Positions 41,554 to 53,162 of a stretch of DNA of 64,000 nucleotides are shown here, piece by piece. Both the position numbers and the translations under genes were made by a program. Every line of letters starts with the position of its first letter. Position 1 is the stretch's first letter. Origin of the DNA: Deuterostichococcus epilithicus (Eukaryota; Chlorophyta; Trebouxiophyceae; Prasiolales; Stichococcaceae); assembly GCA_033439295.1 (NCBI GenBank), contig JAVTLE010000011.1:2170082-2234081 (forward strand), written 5' to 3'. The notes below the pieces were generated by a model, which did not search any database, had not been told where the DNA came from, and saw only the letters and a program-made list of their open reading frames with translations.

Positions 41554-42713
41554 GAAGAGGGGTCGCTTGAGGGCCGTGCGCCTGCCGATGGGCAGGCGGG
41601 CGGTAAGTCAGAGCCGCCCACAGCCGTTGCGAGGCATCACAAGTCCCAACAACAGCGCGGTCACAGGCAGCTCAAAGGATGGCGGGCTGCCAGGAGGCAA
41701 GTGGCACAAGCTTGGGTGGTGAGTGCGTCAGACCGGGTGCTGGCGGCAGAGAGCAGGTGCATCAGCGATTCTGTGTGCAGAAAGCAACGAATGGCATGCC
41801 GCCAGGACGTCTGGGGCGGTGGTGTCCTCCATTCCGCAACCAAGGGGCGGCTCCAGCCAGCAGCGGCCGGCGGCAAGCGGGGCGGCGGCCGCTGCCAGCG
41901 CAATCATCGCTCGCACCTCGGCCGAGTTGCCTGCAGCCATGCACGACTGCGATGTGAGCCGTCTTGTGCCTGGAATGCTTGAGCTGAACATCCGGCGGCA
42001 CTCGGATGGTCACACAGGGAGGCCGACAGAAACTATAATAGAACGGGTGTTTGTATGCTAAGAGTCTAAACGACCGGCGTTGTTGTCAGCGTGTCGAGCA
42101 ATGCGGCGAGCCGAACTGCCAGGCCCGTCAGATGCTGTGCACAAGCACAGGGTCAGCGTTTCATGTTCAGAGGTCAGCTCGGCGATCTGCCGCCTGCTTG
42201 CAATCCCTGTGGTGTTGAGTTTTGGACCGAGACCAGGCGATGTTGGCGAAATTCCAGAAGTACGTATGTCGCCAAACAAGCAGCGGAATATCTGGTGGTC
42301 CAGCTCTGACAGAACGGGAAAGCATGATCAGCAAAGTGAAACATGCTCTGTTCGCAGGATGTGTGCCAGAGGTTTCCTGTGGCAGGAAGCCGTACCGAGG
42401 CGATGTCAGCCGCAGCCAGTAGCCCGTGCGCATGGCTGCTGCCCTTTGTGCGCAGGACATATAAGCACACGAGGCCCGCGACCCTGATTTCTGCCACACT
42501 CTCGATCTCGTGCCGCGCCGAGCTCTGGCCATCTGAGAACCACCTGCGAGACATTCAACAGATGGCAGATGCATGCCCCTGCTGCTGGTACCAGCTTGGA
42601 TGACGAAGCCCCGCAAGTCACGGAGGGATGCATTGAATCACGGAGAAGAGCATGCCGATTTTTACCTGAGCAGATGGTTTCCGACTGGTGCCAGGGGCTC
42701 GCAGACACTCGGG
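41554..42713. other. intergenic region, no gene seen
   Basis: About 1.16 kb upstream of the U-box paralogue and downstream of the weak hypothetical gene. Open stretches here lack protein-like composition or consistent splice sites. Some 5' exons of the U-box paralogue could lie at 41554-41960 but cannot be supported. Confidence 0.4.
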
Positions 42714-43670
42714 TCAAAAAAAGTAGTCCAGAATGACCCTGCCCACCAGCATCTGCGTCACAGAGACTGCAGCCGAGCATGCAGCCACTAACGTGTTTTC
42801 TCTGGCAGCCTGCGTGGCCCGCCGGCCGAGATGGTGATGTGCGAGTCGAGCTGACATGGCGCCCTTGCGGCAGAGCAGCAGAAACCCACGCATGCTGTGC
42901 ACAGCAGGGCGACACTGGGCATCACTCGCCTTGGCTCGCTGCTTCGGCCAGCTGCACGACTTCTAGGTGCGACTGCGTCAACGACATGCCGAGCAGCCGC
43001 AGCGACCTGGACTGCCACAGTGTCTCCCAGGACATCTGTGGCGGCGCAGCAACACAGCCAAATCGCGTGAGTCTGGTATTGCCGGTGCAATGTCGCCCGG
43101 CCTTGTCCATGCTGTGGCAAGTGCAACAGCCAGCCGGGTTGTCTCTGACAGGAGGCGGCAATCCGTGTGTGTGGCATTGCCTGCTTATGCATGATGCCGA
43201 AGTTTGGTGACTGTGGCAACTGTGTGAGGCAACAAGGTGGATGCAAGCCGGGCATCAGTGTGCGGTTTGGCAGCTCCAGCATGCCATGTCAGCAGACGTA
43301 TGTGCAGATCTCGGTCTCCAGGTCGCAAGGCTTCTGTCTGTGAGCAGCTCTTCTGAAAGAAGGAGCTCATTTTGCCGTCGAGGTCCAGTCCAAGGATGGC
43401 CGCCAAGCATACAATGTCGAGCTCCTCAGGCCCTGCCAGCTGCGCCAGCAGGAAGCCCCAGGCCAGTGGCGAGGAGCCCACAATCTCCAAAAGCGCCTTG
43501 TGTGGCTCGGCTGGCATGCACTGCAGCCTGGCCAGCAGGCGGTGCGCATCCTCCGATGACACTGGCACGGCGCCAGGTTCACAGTATCTGCCGACATGGC
43601 GGCCTCGCTGCTGAGATCTGGTGGCTTCTCATGAATCTGGATCAACAGCGAGGCAACGAGCTCGTTCAAA
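42714..43670 (-). CDS. hypothetical protein with C-terminal hydrophobic segment, exons uncertain
   Basis: Not recognised. Coding-like minus-strand blocks: 43665-43570 (LNELVASLLIQIHEKPPDL), 43568-43370 (EDAHRLLARLQCMPAEPHKA, AWGFLLAQLAGPEELDIVCL), 43046-42935 (WETLWQSRSLRLLGMSLTQS and EVVQLAEAASQG before a GTGATG donor), and a last block ending at a stop at 42714 (AARENTLVAACSAAVSVTQM then LVGRVILDYFF). The blocks are leucine-rich and helical, and the end is hydrophobic enough for a tail anchor. The first two blocks are out of phase by one base where they touch near 43568, so an intron or base error must be assumed. The start is unknown and may lie further upstream. Confidence 0.4.
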
Positions 43671-44872
43671 GTGCTGGGAACCGAGGAGGGATAGAGTTAG
43701 GTTGTTTCTGTGCCGAGCGAAACAAATGACCACAAGCCCGGCGCTGCACCAACAGTGCGAGCCGGAACGTGTCCAATTAATTACGCTTCGAATACCGTCG
43801 CCAGTGTGCAAGTGCCACACTGGTGCCTTGTGTGCAATACTGTGGATCAGCTTTTGCATCGCCAGCTGGCAGATCTGCAACCTGTATTTAATAAACTACG
43901 CCTCGTCGCAGCTTCGTTGGAGACAGACGATCATGAGCGGAACCTCACCGCAGAGCAATCATGGGAGAGCACGCTGGTGCACGCTCTGACCTTCATACTG
44001 CAGCTGCTGGCCGTGTGATCTGAATTTCATAGAAGTACAGTCGCTGCTCATTTTGGTAGGGTTGTCGAGCCCAGACACACAAAACTACACAGCTACGGTG
44101 GTTGCCGCTGGAGCACTTGCGGTATCCACAGGATGCAACCCCGCTTCAAGACCACAGAAATCGTGGATGGAGCAGTGCGCCTCGCAGGCTGAGCTTACAT
44201 TGCACATTCTGCCAGGGGAAACAGCACAGCTGATTTCCGCTGGCAGATTTAGATCAGCTGATAGATCCGTGTAGACAGCGCTCATGCCATTGAGGCGTAC
44301 GTCACTGCGGGCACGCCGCTGCCAGTCGGTACATAGGATACTGTGCGCCCCCGCCTGGGGCCCCGTCGCCGCCGCTCTGCTCGCCAGAATGAGGATGCAA
44401 TTTTATGAACATAAATAAATCGAGTGAGTGCCACCCACAGACCAAACCATACTTGCTGTACTTCAGCGGTGCAGTGCAAGTGTCCTAACCATTATGAACC
44501 ATTCAGACATGATCATGCCACTCCTCATCTGTGAGAGCGTCTTCAGCAGTCCTTTAGCAGATCATTTCAAAGAGTCCCACAGCAGCAGTAGTCCTGCAGC
44601 AGCCGGTGCGCGGGGCGCCTGGCAAGTGCTATATTACACATCCCTATTGGTGCCTCTGTGCGACGAGTCAGCTGATGTTTGGCATAGTGAGGAGTGGCTG
44701 CTGGCTGGGGCAGCTGCTGCAAAAGTACATGCGGCGCTGTATGTGCGCAGCCGCACATCTTGCAGGCTCAAAACACTACCGCCGGGGGTGAGAACTAGCA
44801 TCACGGTCAGCGCCTGGCGGCCGCCACGAAGGCCCGCTGCGAGGCCGCACAGGCCGCGTCCTCCGTGCTCAA
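43671..44872. other. region without a supported gene
   Basis: A plus-strand open stretch at 43905-44018 has protein-like composition (TDDHERNLTAEQSWESTLVH, then a hydrophobic end and TGA) but no upstream exon could be joined. 44735-44872 belongs to the sequence block that is duplicated downstream of the second secreted-protein gene. Confidence 0.35.
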
Positions 44873-45095
44873 TCAGCAGACCTTGAGGTATGACTGCGTA
44901 TAGCACGAGCCACAAGTGAGCGCAAGTCTCATGGACCATTGGCGATGTGCAGCAGGCTGAGACAGCAAGCACTAGAAGCAGCTCGTCTCGAGGTCGACAA
45001 GCTGCGCAGCACAGTGCAGTGATCAGAGCAACAGTCAAATGGCAGGCGGCGCTCTGGCCGTTGCGCTCACTGTGCAGTTGCGCTCAATGGGTGAA
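44735..45095. repeat. duplicated 3' block, copy 1 (partner 49544-49913)
   Basis: Closely similar to 49544-49913, including a perfect shared run beginning CATCACGGTCAGCGCCTGGC (44799 and 49611). The similarity covers the last exon and 3' UTR of both secreted-protein genes and is higher than in their coding exons, so the duplication was segmental and this part may have been homogenised later. Confidence 0.8.
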
Positions 45096-48000
45096 GCATG
45101 ATATTCCACATTGAAGTCGAGACTGGACTGAGTTATTGGTCAAAACCTCACCACGAAGCACACAGGCAGCCCCTGCTCGCGATGCAGCGTGCCAGTCAGC
45201 TGCACCGTGCGGCCACGCTTGCTTTGCAGCGTGTCGTCGGAGTCGCGGAATTGGAACCGCAGCCGCCGCTTGAAAATCCGGGGATAGCCCGAGGACACAA
45301 CCTTGCCGGTGGTGCCGCTCTCGCCAGAGGGAGGAATTACTCCTGCGCGCGCAAATAAGAGCACGTCGAGATCAGCAGTTTCAGCTGTGGTGCCATAATA
45401 CCAGTCGCAGTGTGAACCTGTCTGAGCAACATGCAGGCAGCTCACAGTTGTTTGGGGCCACCGACAACTGACATGACACCCAAATCCTGGTGATGCGCCT
45501 GGATTCCTGGATAATTCAAACATCTCTCTCCGAGTAACAGGCGCAGCACAGGGATTGAGTGTACATCTTGAACAGTTGCCGCGCACCATTGAGGCGGATG
45601 GAGGCGCCCACATAGCTGTCGACATTCAGAAATGGCAGCTTGCTGTTCTTCATGGGCAGCAGCAGCGACACAAGCGACTCGCTCGGGGCGATGCACCGCA
45701 CGATCTTCCTTGGGTTGTCGTCGTCTTGGATGAATGCCGGCACCACCGCCCCCGCTGCAGCGAGATCAGAATGGCGCTGCGTCAGGAGTGGTGCCGGTAC
45801 TATCGTTGAGTACTTTGCCCACTCGTTGCAGGTGCAAGAATCATCAAGCACTCGCTGCTGGCAGGTCAGCAGGACCGCCGCCGGCTGTGGACAAGGACCT
45901 GATCATGAAAGCTGAAATAGCGAAAAGACGGCGCTATTGCCCCAGTCATGCAACACAATGGGTGCAAGAATCTCGGGGTAAGTCGACTCAAGCTCGCACT
46001 GCAAACGGTCGAGCGGGTCGACAGCGTCGTGGGCGGGTAGCACATGATGCTTGGTGTGGAAGGATTCCTGACGAAGGGCGACGACCTGTGCCAGAAGAGG
46101 TTGCTCGACTCAGTTACAATCCTGGCAGAATGTAGGAAAGTGGCGGAGATGAGGAAGGTGAGACTTCAGCACCATCGGCAGGGCATGCGGCGCCAGCAGG
46201 GCCGGACGTGACGGACGACTGCAGTGTCAAGATCACTCAGTGCAAGTCCGTGGGTCAGCGAACAGTGCAATGCAAGTGGCCACAGTCATACATACAGGCT
46301 GGCAGAGTGGTCTGAGTCGACCACAGGGAGATGTGCAATCGCAACTGCAGGCGCTGAGTACTACATGTACCAGCAGGAGGCATGCGTGGGGACATACGGC
46401 GAAAGGCAGCTGGAGCAGCCGGAAACGGTTCGGTACTCGCTCTTTTCTCTGCACTCGCTGACCAGCATGGCGGGTGGCGGCGCCTTGCGGATGGAAAGGG
46501 GCGGCGGACGCAGAGTCGCGGCCGGCGGCGGCGTGCTTATGCCTCTTGGTGGGGGCTGCGACGCCAGTGGTGGCGACCGGGCAGTAGTGGCAGGCGCTGG
46601 CGGAGGTCTGCCGGCCAAACCCCTGGGCGGCGGGCCGGCAAGAGGCGCGGGGGTTGGTGCGACGGTGGAGCGTGGAGGGGGCGTGCTGCTAGCGCTGCTG
46701 AACACCGCGATGTTGTCGATTGTGAAGCTGGTTGCAGTCGCTGCCTGCAGCAACTTGCGCCGCTCGCCAGTTTGTGGCTGCGGCAAACACAACATGGAAA
46801 TCACAGTGTGTGCTGGTTGCAATCGTCGCCTTGCCGCAGGCTGCAATGTGACTGTATCCAACAATGCACACAGTCCTCCTCCTCAAGCCCACTACACCGG
46901 TGCAGCACCGCATCCTGGCTAGCACTCAGCTGCAGTGCATTGATTCTTCAGCGAGCAGAAAAATAGGGAAGTTGGACCCACCTGAAACGTGACGGTGCTG
47001 CAGCTGAAGAAGCTGGCAGGGAACAACGTCGGCCCTTGATCGCGCTGAAGCCTTACGCTCCGGCTGGTCGACTCCATGGCACTAAAGTTTCGCTGAAGTC
47101 GGCAAAGTGTGACACGTCAGTCGTGATGCATGTCCGCCGTAGAAACGGCAGGTCTCTTAATGCTCCACCATCAGGTCGAGGAGGAGCAGGTGGACAGTTT
47201 GACACGGGACAGAACGAGGAGAGATCACAAGCTGCGGCCCTCACCGGAAACTATCGCACTTTGTGATGAGCGGCATAGGCAGGTTTTCATGCATGCTGAG
47301 GCGCAACCAACAGTGCAGGGACATGGCGAGTTCCGAGCACAATACGTGGATGGCGTGACGCGGAGGTGATGAGATGCCTGCAAAGTGCTTGTGGCATGAA
47401 CCGAACGAGGTACTGACCGTGCAAGTGGCGACCAGAACGATGCCGACATTGGCATTAGGGTTGGCGCAGTAGAAGCCCGTGACGTCAAAGGGCATCGGCG
47501 CGGTCAGGCTTGCAACGCCGCCGTTCTCGTTTGTCAGCACCTGTTTGATTGCAACCAGTGCTCCTTGTGGCCTTCAGAACCCCAGCCGGGGTTTGCGTTG
47601 CCTGAGCTTTCAATTGGCGCACCGCCGAGCCCAGCTCGAGCTGAGATGCGCACACCGATACCTTTGCCTTCACAGAACTGCGGAGCAGTCGGCCACACCA
47701 CATGATGGCGGCTTGCCTGAGTGCCATCTCCCTGGGTGCCGAAGAAGTCGCTCTTTGGGTTGGTGGCATTTATCACGAGGAAGCCGTTCCATGTGAGCCC
47801 GGGCACACCGCCAAAGCCAACCTGCACGAACACGCCAAAGTTTCGATTTCTGATGACACGTAACATTATGACTACCTGCTCCGTTTGGCAACGTGCTTCC
47901 CTCATGCATGCCGTACACAGCGACAGAGCAGCTCATGGGGAAGCTAGTGCAGATCGCAATCTTGCATGGTGGCATGACACAAGCGCTGGCGGTCCAAGGG

Positions 48001-48224
48001 CAGCAGCATCGTGGCCTCAGCGGCGATTGCTCAGAAGGAGATCGCACCGGAGGCTTCGAGCCGACCGGCAGGCTGTCGATGTCACCGGTGCCGTTGAAGT
48101 CGGCGATGAAGAGGGGTGTAGGAGCCCTTGTCGCCGGCGGCGGCTGTGACTGAGCCACCGCCCTGCTGGCGAGGTTGGCCATCACAAACAGTGCGAGGAC
48201 ACCAGATACTGCCAGCGATGACAT
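44873..48224 (-). CDS. secreted Pro-rich beta-sandwich protein, tandem copy 1
   Basis: Predicted extracellular or cell-wall protein. The start at 48224 gives a signal peptide (MSSLAVSGVLALFVMANL) and then FNGTGDIDSLPVGSKPPVR. Later exons: about 47821-47660 (GFGGVPGLTWNGFLVINATN), 47540-47418 (VLTNENGGVASLTAPMPFDV), one ending at 46982 (LFPASFFSCSTVTFQ), about 46780-46370 (RRKLLQ, TSFTIDNIAVFSS, then a long Pro-rich spacer and a Cys cluster ending SCLSPYV), about 45753-45555 (VPAFIQDDDNPRKIVRCIAP, RLNGA), about 45345-45150 (RRLRFQFRDSDDTL to CFV before GTGAGG), and a 21-base last exon 44893-44873 (SYLKVC, stop). The TWNGF ... FTIDN(I) pattern resembles secreted lectin-like or PEP-CTERM-type beta-sandwich domains; this is inference from pattern only. 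The junction after exon 1 is unresolved. Its paralogue is directly upstream. Confidence 0.72.
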
Positions 48225-49693
48225 CTTGACCAGACGAGGGCCGCCGCGGTGCGTGAGTCTGCAGAAAAGATGATATGGGTCAGTCCCAACACAGAGTGCT
48301 GGTTCACGAGCTTGGCATGTCGACATGGCTGCGGCGGATGGCTAGTGAGCGAACAGTCTAGCAGGGCACGCAACAGTAGTGCGAAACACCGCTGCCCATC
48401 GCCGATTCAGTCAGCAAACGCCAAGGACCACGTGTGGGTCGTCGTGAAATGATCTCGTTCGTCCTCGGGACAAGCATGAGCTGCGAAACCCATGGTCTGA
48501 GGTGGGGAAGGATCGGAGTGCAGAGCGCTTCTTCGTACCGCTGAGTCGATTCGCAAGCGAGTGGTTGAGACGGCACGGCGCGGGACGACTACTCTGCAGG
48601 TTTCAAACTTGAGAGAAAAGCGACAATCTTGACTTCGCCGGCCCGGGGCTGTGTTCTGCAAGCTTATTCTGAGAGCTGAGCAAAATGCGATGCGATGAAG
48701 GTGCTGGTCGTGCAGTTCTGCGCGTGAGGCATGGCGTACCTGCGTCTCAGTTCCAGTCGGACGCTTCACGCGATGGCTGTACTGGGTTGTACTGGGTACT
48801 GGTCGTTTGAAGATCTGCCTAGACGGCGGCTCTGCCGGCGGTCACGATGCTTGTTTTTTCTGACCCCGCCACAACGATGTCGTAGGCCTGGTTGCAAAAA
48901 ACATTGCCGCTCTTGAGAGTAGTGAGGTAGGTGCTGCCACATCGCACGTCGCTTATCGACCTTTCGTTTCGTTCCGTCGGATGAGCACTCAAGAAGCCAT
49001 CGCTGCCTGCTCATGAGCTGATATCAGCAGGCTGCGGGCTGCGTGGTGGCATCTGATCGATTCGTCGCTCAGCGGCGTTGCAGATCGGAGTGGCCAGCAA
49101 GGTAGGCGCAATGCAGCATCTGAATGCGAAAGGTAAGCGCAAGTGATGAATATAGGTGTCCATCTGTGACGATCACCTGGAGGTGGCTGTGCTTGCAGTG
49201 CAGTGCTGTGATGCCCGACCACTGATGTTGCTTCAGCAGTCAGTGGCATGCATACACGAATGTCGGCGGCGTGCCTCGATCATCGGTGAGCGATAGAGCA
49301 GGCAGTACCTAGCCAGTATGGAGCATCAGGCTGCTGCTCAGCCGCGACGTCGGGCGCACAGATGAGCGTATTTAAGTGTGCTGCATATGTCACGACCGAT
49401 GCCACACGCAATGCATGCAGACGGCCGGCCGAGGCGCCATACCGAGTGCCCGAACTGGCTCGTATCAACAGTCGATATATTAAAACATGAAACCCCTCAC
49501 GATTGCCAGTGCATGCTGCTGGGGCAGCGGCTGCGAGCAGCAGACCACGGCGCTGTGCGCAGCCGCGCATTGTTGCAGGCCCAAAGCATCACCGCCCAGG
49601 TGAGACACTGCATCACGGTCAGCGCCTGGCGGCCGCCACGAAGGCCCGCTGCGCGCGCTGCAAGGCCGTGCAGGCCGCGCCCTCCGTGCTCAA
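48225..49693. other. intergenic region between tandem secreted-protein genes
   Basis: About 1.47 kb. It should hold the promoter of copy 1 (right of 48224) and the 3' UTR of copy 2, including the duplicated block 49544-49693. No coding exon or RNA gene recognised. Confidence 0.5.
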
Positions 49694-49913
49694 TCAGCAG
49701 ACCTTGAGGTATGACTGCGAATAGCACGAGCCACAAGTGGGCGCACGTCTCGTGGACCTCTGGACGATGTCCAGCAGGCTGAGACAACAAGCGAAGAGGC
49801 AGCTCTTCTCGGGGTCGACAAGCTGCGCAGCATAGTGTAGTGCTCAGGCAACAGTCGAATGGCAGGCGGCGCTGTGGCTGCAGCGCTCACTGTGCAGTTG
49901 CGCTCAATGGGGG
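49544..49913. repeat. duplicated 3' block, copy 2 (partner 44735-45095)
   Basis: Partner of the block at 44735-45095. It contains the 21-base terminal exon at 49694-49714, whose sequence is identical to that of copy 1. Confidence 0.8.
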
Positions 49914-52900
49914 ACAGTCCGCCTCCAAGTCGAGACTGGGCTGTGTTGGTCGTAAGCTCACCACGAAACAGTAACTGAGCAGCTTGCCGCCACGGCGCAG
50001 CGTTCCGGTCAGCTGTACCGTCTGTCCCCGCTTCTTCAGTAGCGTGCGGTCCGTGTCCCGAAACTGATAGCGCAGCCGCCGGTTGGAGCCTGAAGACACC
50101 AGCTCGCCATTGGAGACGCCGGAACGCGGTAACACTCCTGCGCGCCACGAACTACGACGCGTTTGAGGACTGCTACTGACGCGCATTGTCGGAATGAGGC
50201 ACTGTGAGCGGCTTGCGGGTCCGCAGCGAGATCCGCAAAACTCGCTTCAGCCATTGAATGATGCAGGACAGCCTTATCATGCTCGTCCGGAATCGAAGCA
50301 TGATGTGCTCCGTCACGGAAGCGGAAAACGAGGAGCAAAGCGACAAAACGCAGACATGCTACTTTGACATGCGAGGCGCACCATTGAGGCGGAGAGAGGC
50401 GTCAACATAACTCTTGGCGGTCAGGAAGGAATGGTTGCTGTTCCTAATGGGCAGCAGCAGCGTCACCAGCGGCTTGAGTGGATTGATGCATCGCACCGTC
50501 CGTCTCCTGCTGATGTTGCTCTGGATAAACGCCGGCAGCACCGTTGCCTCTGCAGCCAGTACCCAAAGCAAGGATGTCAGAAGTACTTGAGTGACTTGGT
50601 CGAACCTACCTGCCTCCAACAGCTTACCTGGCTATTGGAAGTGCACAAAACTCTCAGCATCAGCGCGACTGGGCTGGCGAGTGGGAGCATCGACAGCAGC
50701 GATGCAGCGCATCAGGTCGCTCTGGTGAGACACGCAAGAGGACGCCGGTATATATGTGCCAAGAACACATCATGGGCGACCAAGGCACGCACTGCAGACG
50801 GTCGAGCGCTGCGAGAGCGTAGTGGGCGGGTAGCACACCCTGCCAGGCGTAGAGGACTGCTTGAAGGGGGACGACCTGCGGCAGGGGTGGATACGTCAGG
50901 CATCAGCAGGGACGTGCGCCTCATGGTGCATGTTGTGATCGTCGATCACAGGGCGAGGCAGGAGCCTGCGGTCAAAGCCTGGCCGGAGAGAGTTTCCAAG
51001 AATGTCAAGCAAATGCTATGCTGCTGCGCCAGACCACTGCAATTGCTTCACAGAATTGGAGCTGGTGACAGAAGCAGGGGTGCACCGCGACACGCAGCGG
51101 GAGCAGCCGAACGGCGAACGGTACTGATCAGGGCTCGGGCACCCGAGGTTGTCGACCACGATGGGACGGGTGGGTGCCTTGGTAGGGACAACAGCCGGGG
51201 CTGCGGGCGGCGCAATGACAACCGCCGGCGGCATCGGCGGCGGCGTCGCTCTGGCGGTCGGGACGGGAGTCGGCAGCAAGGCGGCGGGTGGCGGGGGGTG
51301 CCTTAGAAAGGTGGTCGGCGCGGGCGTGGGCGGTGGGTTGCCGGTGGGCGCAATTGTGATGGCGCCGGGGCCCGGCAGGGGCTGTGCGGTCACAACGGGC
51401 GGCGGCAGGGCAGGGGGCGCGCTTGAGGGCGAACTTGGGGGCGAGCCCGCTGCAGCGGGTGCAGCCGTGGGCATTGTGGTGGGCATGGCATGGGCGGGAT
51501 TGGCAGNGGCGGGATGCGGAGGTGGGCTGCTACCAGAGGTGGGCAGAGCAGTCTGCGGTGCCGGGGGCGGTGCTGTCCTCGCCAGGGAGCTGAACACCGC
51601 AATGTTGTCGATAGCAAAGGTCGTCGGCGTCGCAAGTGGTGCCGTCTGCAGGAGCTTGCGGCCGTCGAGCTGGGTCGACTGCAAAAAACTCAAGCGCACG
51701 CGTCTGCGTCACACCTTATTGACAACTTTATGACGCAGATATCATCCACAATCGAAACTGACAGCTAGTCGGAGCTCGTGCTACTTCGCTTTTAAATATC
51801 ACAGAGCATCAAATCTTCTGATCAGGACGCTGTGCGATTTCATCTTAGCATAGACTTTGTCAATATGGCAGCCAGTTAGCGGCATGCCTTGCAGCAGCCT
51901 GCAGCACCATTTTGCACAGAATCACACAGTTGCAAAGGCAACGGCAGCAGAGAGCAGACTTACTCTGAATGTGAGGCTGTTGCAGCCAAACAACAGGTTG
52001 GAGAAGAGCGTTGGACGCTGGCCGCGAGCTAGTTGCACGCTTAAGAAAGTGCGGCGTGGCTGCAGCGCCAGGCACTCGCTCATGGCTGCACGGCTGCTGG
52101 CGTTGTGTGATGCACCCAATTACTGAGCAAGAGCCCTCGCTCGACACTATTTAGCAGCTCAGGCATGCATTGGACGAGGCCTTGTGGCACCATGAAGCTG
52201 CAGTTGCGTCAATATGGACGCACTCATGCACTGCTGTCAAACGGAAGCTCCATCCACACTCCATGCATGATGGCTCAATGATGAGTGGCATGCGGGATGG
52301 TTTTCGAGGCTTGGTCGGGCAAACTGCACAGGGAGAGCCACATGCACGCACCGTGCAGTTGATTTCCAGCAACAGGCTGTTCTGGGCCACGTTGGCAAGA
52401 TAGAAGCCCGCAACATCAAATGGCGCAGGGGCCGTGAGGCTGGCATCACCACCAGCAGCGTTGGTCAATACCTGCAGTCATGCATTGACAGGGTATCTAG
52501 CAAGACAGGCAGCAGTAGTCACTTTGTGTCTCGAAACGTGTAGCAAGACAAAGCAGCAGTGGCACGTGCGCTGTTCACATGCGGCGGCGCTCGTCACCGC
52601 ATGTCAACCTGGTCACGATGCTGAGCGGAATTTTCGGTGCACCTTGCAACGGAAACTTGTAGGGTCGAGAGTTTGCCTTGGTGCCGTCTCTTTCGGTGCC
52701 GGAGAACCCGCTGTTTGGGTCCGAAGCATTGGCCACAACGAAGCCATTCCATGTGAGTCCGGGGACACCGCCAAAGCTGGTCTGCGCACACATAATGATG
52801 TCCTGCGTGAGGCGCACTGCGTCTTCCGGTCCTGGTGATCTTTGCCCACTATACAGGGTGGTCGCACCAGTGCTGATGATCGACAGTGCACGCGATGTAC

Positions 52901-53162
52901 ATTGACATGATCGCCCGCCCAGTTGGAGATGCAACATCATGGCAGTCGATGGCGGATTGCCATGCCGGGTATGGAATCGCACCGGCGGCCGCGAGCCGAC
53001 AGGAAGGCTGTCAATGTCACCAGTGCCGCTGAAAATCGGCGCCGGCGGCGTTGGCAGATGCATGCCTGGCGGCTGCGGCCCGCCGTACCCCTGCGCTTCA
53101 GCGCCACCAGCGGCAAGGCAGGCTGCCACCAGCAGAATGCTGACCACGAGTCTGGTCCTCAT
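49694..53162 (-). CDS. secreted Pro-rich beta-sandwich protein, tandem copy 2
   Basis: Paralogue of the gene at 44873-48224 with the same exon order. The start at 53162 gives a signal peptide (MRTRLVVSILLVAACLAAGG), then GTGDIDSLPVGSRPPVR. Further exons: about 52783-52620 (SFGGVPGLTWNGFVVANASD), about 52470-52360 (VLTNAAGGDASLTAPAPFDV, LLLEINCTV), one ending near 51966 (LFSNLLFGCNSLTFR), about 51680-51080 (RKLLQ, TTFAIDNIAVFSS, a Pro/Ala-rich spacer longer than in copy 1, Cys cluster FGCSRCVSRC), about 50560-50380 (VLPAFIQSNISRRRTVRCIN, SLRLNGAPR), about 50135-49960 (RRLRYQFRDTDRTLLKKRGQ to CFV before GTGAGC), and 49714-49694 (SYLKVC, stop). The spacer differs greatly in length and sequence while the folded parts align, as expected for a flexible stalk. 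One ambiguous base (51507) lies in the spacer. Function unknown; a cell-wall role is inferred. Confidence 0.75.

Noticed and set aside
44280-44335. CGCCTCAATGG on the minus strand, shared with the RLNGA exon of both secreted-protein genes, as a third relic copy
   Set aside because: Only about 11-15 bases match and the flanks do not align convincingly.
46224-46922. Plus-strand Gly-rich open stretch over secreted-protein copy 1
   Set aside because: It is the reverse complement of the Pro-rich spacer, which gives Gly-rich antisense by composition.
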